A DNA stretch of 64,000 nt from positions 1 through 64,000 of the forward strand of contig JAUSID010000083.1 in assembly GCA_030648295.1 (NCBI GenBank), written 5' to 3'. This DNA comes from Opitutaceae bacterium (lineage in GTDB: Bacteria > Verrucomicrobiota > Verrucomicrobiia > Opitutales > Opitutaceae). The notes under the pieces were generated by a model. That model did not search any database. It worked only from the letters and a program-made list of their open reading frames with translations, and was not told the origin of the DNA. A program made the translations under genes and the position numbers. Positions 61,265 to 64,000 of this stretch are shown piece after piece (within the stretch, counting starts at the first letter, position 1; the number at the start of each line of letters is the position of its first letter).

Positions 61265-62737
61265 ATGAACCTCCCCGCCGACGACACCGGACTGCTGCAT
61301 CGCTACGCGGCCGAGGGTTGCGAGGAGGCATTCGGCGAACTCGTGCGCCGGCATCTGAATCTCGTCTACGGTTGCGCACTGCGCCGCGTCGGCGGCGACA
61401 CCCATCTGGCGGAGGATGTGTGCCAGCAGGTCTTCTCCGCGCTGGCGCGAGACGCGTCCGTGCTTTCTCGCCGGGCCGTGCTCGGCGGGTGGCTTTTCAC
61501 CACCACCCGGTTCATTGCCGCCCAGGCCGTGCGCACCGAACGCCGGCGCCAGAGCCGTGAGCAGGAGGCCGAAACCATGACCGAACTCACTGCCGAACCG
61601 GCGCCTGCTCCTGACTGGAACAGCCTGCGTCCTGTCCTCGACCAAACCATTGACGAACTCGCGGAGCCGGACCGCGAGGCTGTCCTGCTGCGTTTTTTCG
61701 AGGGCCGCTCGTTCGCCGAAGTCGGCGCGCGGCTGCGGCTGACCGAGAACGCGGCGCGGATGCGCGTGGATCGTGCGCTCGACAAGATGCATGCCCTGCT
61801 CTCGCGGCGCGGCGTGAATTCCACGACCGCGGCACTTGCGCTCGCGCTGTCTGGCCAGGCGAGCGCCGCCGTACCGGCCGGACTTGCCGCCAGCGTGACG
61901 ACGGCAGCGCTGGCCGGCGGTGCGGTCGGAATGGTCACAATGTCGACCGGTGCATTCAGCAGCGGAGCCACCGCGGCCGGAAAATTTATGAGCATGACCA
62001 AACTTCAGCTGGCTCTCAGTGGCGCGCTCGTGATTGCCTGCGTCACAGGTTTCATCGTACAGGCCGACACTAACGCGCACCTTCGCGAGGAGGCCATCCG
62101 GCTGCGCCAGGAAAACGCCGCGCTCGAGCCATCGCAGGAGCAGAATCGCCAGCTGGTCCGCGCGGCCGCCGAATTCGCCGAGATGCGGAGCGACGATGCG
62201 GAGTTCGCGAATCTCCAGCAGCAGGCGGACACGCTGCGGACCCGTTTGCAGCAGCTCGCCCGCGCCCATGACGCACGTCTCGCTGCGGAGGCGCAAAAGC
62301 CGCAGTTTGACCGGCTGCCGGTGCCACGTTTTCAGCTGCGGCCAGCGTATCCGGCGCAGATGCGCAAGGCCGGAATCTCGGGCGAAGTGATCGTAGACTT
62401 CATCGTCGACCCCAACGGCGAGGTGAGGAATGCGTCCGCGCGGCAATCTTCAAGGCCCGACTTCGAGTCCGCGGCGATCGAAGCCGTCAGCGGGTGGAAA
62501 TTCAAACCGGGTGAGAAAGGCGCTCGCGCCGTATCCACCCGGATGCAGGTTCCGGTTGTCTTCACCGTCAACGGAGGCGTTGCGCCGCCGCCGCTGGCGA
62601 CAACGGACCCAGTGCCCCCGGGCGCGCCGAATGGGACGGACGCTGCGGCGGGCGCTCCATCGAAAATAGAGGAATTCGTGCGGTTGAAAGCGTTCACCGT
62701 CGCGGTCGAACGCGAGTCAAACACCGGGCCGAGGTGA
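61265..62737 (+). CDS. ECF sigma factor fused to a transmembrane helix, coiled coil and TonB C-terminal domain
   Basis: A 490-residue multidomain protein. Sigma region 2 is at about 8-95 (EEAFGELVRRHLNLVYGCAL, AEDVCQQVF) and region 4 at about 125-178 (LAEPDREAVLLRFFEGRSF, AEVGARLRLTENAARMRV). An Ala/Gly-rich linker (190-240), a transmembrane helix (247-266, LQLALSGALVIACVTGFIVQ) and a coiled coil (268-345) follow. The TonB_C domain is at about 355-436 (RPAYPAQMRKAGISGEVIVD, EAVSGWKFKPGEKG, RMQVPVVFTV). A tail ends with LKAFTVAVERESN (474-486). Region 2/4 would be cytoplasmic and TonB_C periplasmic. The tail resembles LDAFTVTGEREGN in receptor 1. No anti-sigma factor is adjacent. It likely links TBDR state to transcription (inference). 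Confidence 0.88.
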   Translation: MNLPADDTGLLHRYAAEGCEEAFGELVRRHLNLVYGCALRRVGGDTHLAEDVCQQVFSALARDASVLSRRAVLGGWLFTTTRFIAAQAVRTERRRQSREQEAETMTELTAEPAPAPDWNSLRPVLDQTIDELAEPDREAVLLRFFEGRSFAEVGARLRLTENAARMRVDRALDKMHALLSRRGVNSTTAALALALSGQASAAVPAGLAASVTTAALAGGAVGMVTMSTGAFSSGATAAGKFMSMTKLQLALSGALVIACVTGFIVQADTNAHLREEAIRLRQENAALEPSQEQNRQLVRAAAEFAEMRSDDAEFANLQQQADTLRTRLQQLARAHDARLAAEAQKPQFDRLPVPRFQLRPAYPAQMRKAGISGEVIVDFIVDPNGEVRNASARQSSRPDFESAAIEAVSGWKFKPGEKGARAVSTRMQVPVVFTVNGGVAPPPLATTDPVPPGAPNGTDAAAGAPSKIEEFVRLKAFTVAVERESNTGPR

Positions 62738-62743
62738 GACGAA

Positions 62744-63079
62744 ATGTCATCGCGTCACGAAAATCCAATCATGTCCTCCGCGCGCTGGTGGTCCGTCGCA
62801 TTCGTCACATTGAGTGTCGGGCTGGGTGCCGGGATGCTGCTGCAAAGCCAGTCGGCATCCGCGTTGCGCACGGAAATCACGCTGCGGCGCGAAGAGAATC
62901 AAAAGCTTGGCCGGCTTCGCGCTGAATATTTGGAGCTTTTGCGAGCGCAGCCGTCCGACGCCGAGTTGCAGCGGCTGCGTTCCGATCATGCGGCCGTCTT
63001 GCGGCTGCGAGCCGAGATCAATGCGTTGAAAGCGCGCGCCGATGCCATGGCTCGGCAGCAAACCGCCGTGTCGCCATGA
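62744..63079 (+). CDS. Small membrane coiled-coil protein, partner of the sigma/TonB fusion
   Basis: A 111-residue protein whose start at 62744 is supported by GAGGTGAG ending five bases before the ATG, overlapping the TGA of the upstream gene. It has a single transmembrane helix at 15-34 (WWSVAFVTLSVGLGAGMLLQ) and a coiled coil from 40 (LRTEITLRREENQKLGRLRA). The pattern L-R-x-E-x-x-L-R-x-E-N and the later D-x-E-L-x-x-L-x-x-x-H resembles residues 272-335 of the sigma fusion. It probably pairs with that protein through the coil. The gap is six bases, so it is cotranscribed. Confidence 0.75.
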   Translation: MSSRHENPIMSSARWWSVAFVTLSVGLGAGMLLQSQSASALRTEITLRREENQKLGRLRAEYLELLRAQPSDAELQRLRSDHAAVLRLRAEINALKARADAMARQQTAVSP

Positions 63080-63151
63080 AACGACCCGCGTTACGATCGC
63101 GCGAGCAGCGGCTGGGCCGCGCCCGCTGACGCGTGCTCCACCTGATTCTGC

Positions 63152-64000
63152 TCAGAACGTTGCCCTGATCCCAAACGTCCAGAGCGAGGCGTAGTCGATC
63201 CGCTGCCGGAATTGCGCATGCGCCGGGGTGCTCGGTCCGAAGATCTGGATGTCCTCGGTCGCGTCGCCGACGTTCCGCAGGTTCGCGTAGACGGCCCAAC
63301 CCTTTCGAAACTGGTATTCGCCGAGGACGTCGACGTAGAGGCGCTTCGACCCCCATTGGAATGTACCCGGCTCGATACCGGTGCCGTTCACCGCGGCCCG
63401 GCGCTGGCGTCCGCGATAGTTCCAGTTGGTCCGCACATTGAATTTCTGGCGCGTCAGACTGACGCCCCAGCTGGCGCTGCGGGGAATATAGCCGGCGAAA
63501 TTGGCGGACGCGTCGCCAATCGCGCGCTGCGAGCTGGCATTGGCGAACACCTGGATGCCGCGCGCCCAGTGCGGCAGGAACGTCAGGACCTGCTTGTAGT
63601 TGAACTGGATGCCCTGCATCCGGACCCGGCCCTCGATGTTGTGCTGGGTGGCCACGTCGTAGCCGTCATACAGCTCGGGGTTGAGGCCGTAGAGCGCAAG
63701 AAACTCGGGCGAGGCGGGAAACACCGTGTTGCCGAAGAAGTTTTCAAAATCGCGGCGAAACGCCGCCACGGAGATCTGGCCGACCCCTTGGAAATAATGC
63801 TCCAGCCGCACATTGAAGGTGCGCGCGCTCCACGCCTTGATGCCGGCATTGTTGACCCGGATGAGATTACTCGGGCCCGGCGGCTCGTCGGTATTCGGCA
63901 AGGTGAGGCCGCCAGCGTACTGGTTGAAATTCGGCCGCCCCACCGAGTGGTAGTACGCCGCGCGGGCAATCAGGTTCTCCCGGATGTTGTAGCTGGTGTT
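63152..64000 (-). CDS. TonB-dependent receptor, C-terminal part (runs off the window)
   Basis: The frame continues past base 64000; 282 codons plus the stop are visible. It shows barrel strands of an Opitutaceae-type TBDR: ARAAYYHSVGRPNFNQYAGG, WSARTFNVRLEHYFQGVGQ, VLTFLPHWARGIQVFANASS and VYANLRNVGDATEDIQIFG, ending WTFGIRATF. It is only distantly similar to the trio at 4814-14501. It is convergent with the sigma/TonB fusion cluster and may be its client receptor (inference from position). Confidence 0.9.
   Translation of the reverse strand, partial: NTSYNIRENLIARAAYYHSVGRPNFNQYAGGLTLPNTDEPPGPSNLIRVNNAGIKAWSARTFNVRLEHYFQGVGQISVAAFRRDFENFFGNTVFPASPEFLALYGLNPELYDGYDVATQHNIEGRVRMQGIQFNYKQVLTFLPHWARGIQVFANASSQRAIGDASANFAGYIPRSASWGVSLTRQKFNVRTNWNYRGRQRRAAVNGTGIEPGTFQWGSKRLYVDVLGEYQFRKGWAVYANLRNVGDATEDIQIFGPSTPAHAQFRQRIDYASLWTFGIRATF

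Overview
The window looks like a chromosome segment of a Verrucomicrobiota bacterium, most likely the family Opitutaceae. Reasons: high GC; a DUF1549/DUF1553 (PSD1) plus DUF1501 pair typical of Planctomycetes and Verrucomicrobia; many Tat-exported amidohydrolases, ThuA-like proteins and sulfatases; very large TonB-dependent receptors (TBDRs) with a carboxypeptidase-regulatory N-terminal domain; and an ECF sigma factor with a C-terminal membrane extension. No rRNA, tRNA or CRISPR array was recognised.

Layout. 287-4634: a beta-helix protein behind two near-identical palindromes, an iron alcohol dehydrogenase, an amidohydrolase and a single-domain response regulator. 4814-14501: three tandem paralogous TBDRs. 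14945-23059: a sulfatase, a PBP4-type peptidase (dacB), a GH127-like enzyme, a methyltransferase and a membrane coiled-coil protein. 23372-27865: a minus-strand cluster of two ThuA-like proteins and a beta-propeller/cytochrome c protein. 27992-33814: a TetR regulator, two amidohydrolases and a PhoD-like phosphatase. 34540-39076: the PSD1/DUF1501 pair. 39523-42229: housekeeping pyrH, frr and proB. 42316-47141: a broken RAYT, a DUF4139 protein, a UvrD-type helicase and an intact RAYT between two identical REP doublets. 47231-54161: a YgiQ-type radical SAM protein, a sugar kinase (kdgK-like), four stand-alone response regulators and a PIG-L deacetylase. 54426-59718: a sulfatase, ThuA, a PIN/NYN protein and a zone of gene debris. 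59875-64000: a lactonase, a sigma factor fused to a TonB domain, a small coiled-coil protein and the end of another TBDR.

The overall theme is export and uptake: outer-membrane receptors, secreted polysaccharide- and sulfate-ester-active enzymes, and Tat-exported redox and amidohydrolase proteins. The most interesting locus is 61265-63079. There an ECF sigma factor is fused to a transmembrane helix, a coiled coil and a periplasmic TonB C-terminal domain. The protein ends in a tail closely resembling the segment that precedes the plug in the TBDRs of this same window. Intergenic DNA is crowded with REP-like hairpins of at least six kinds and with degenerate low-complexity arrays that lie 3' of genes, mostly in coding orientation.
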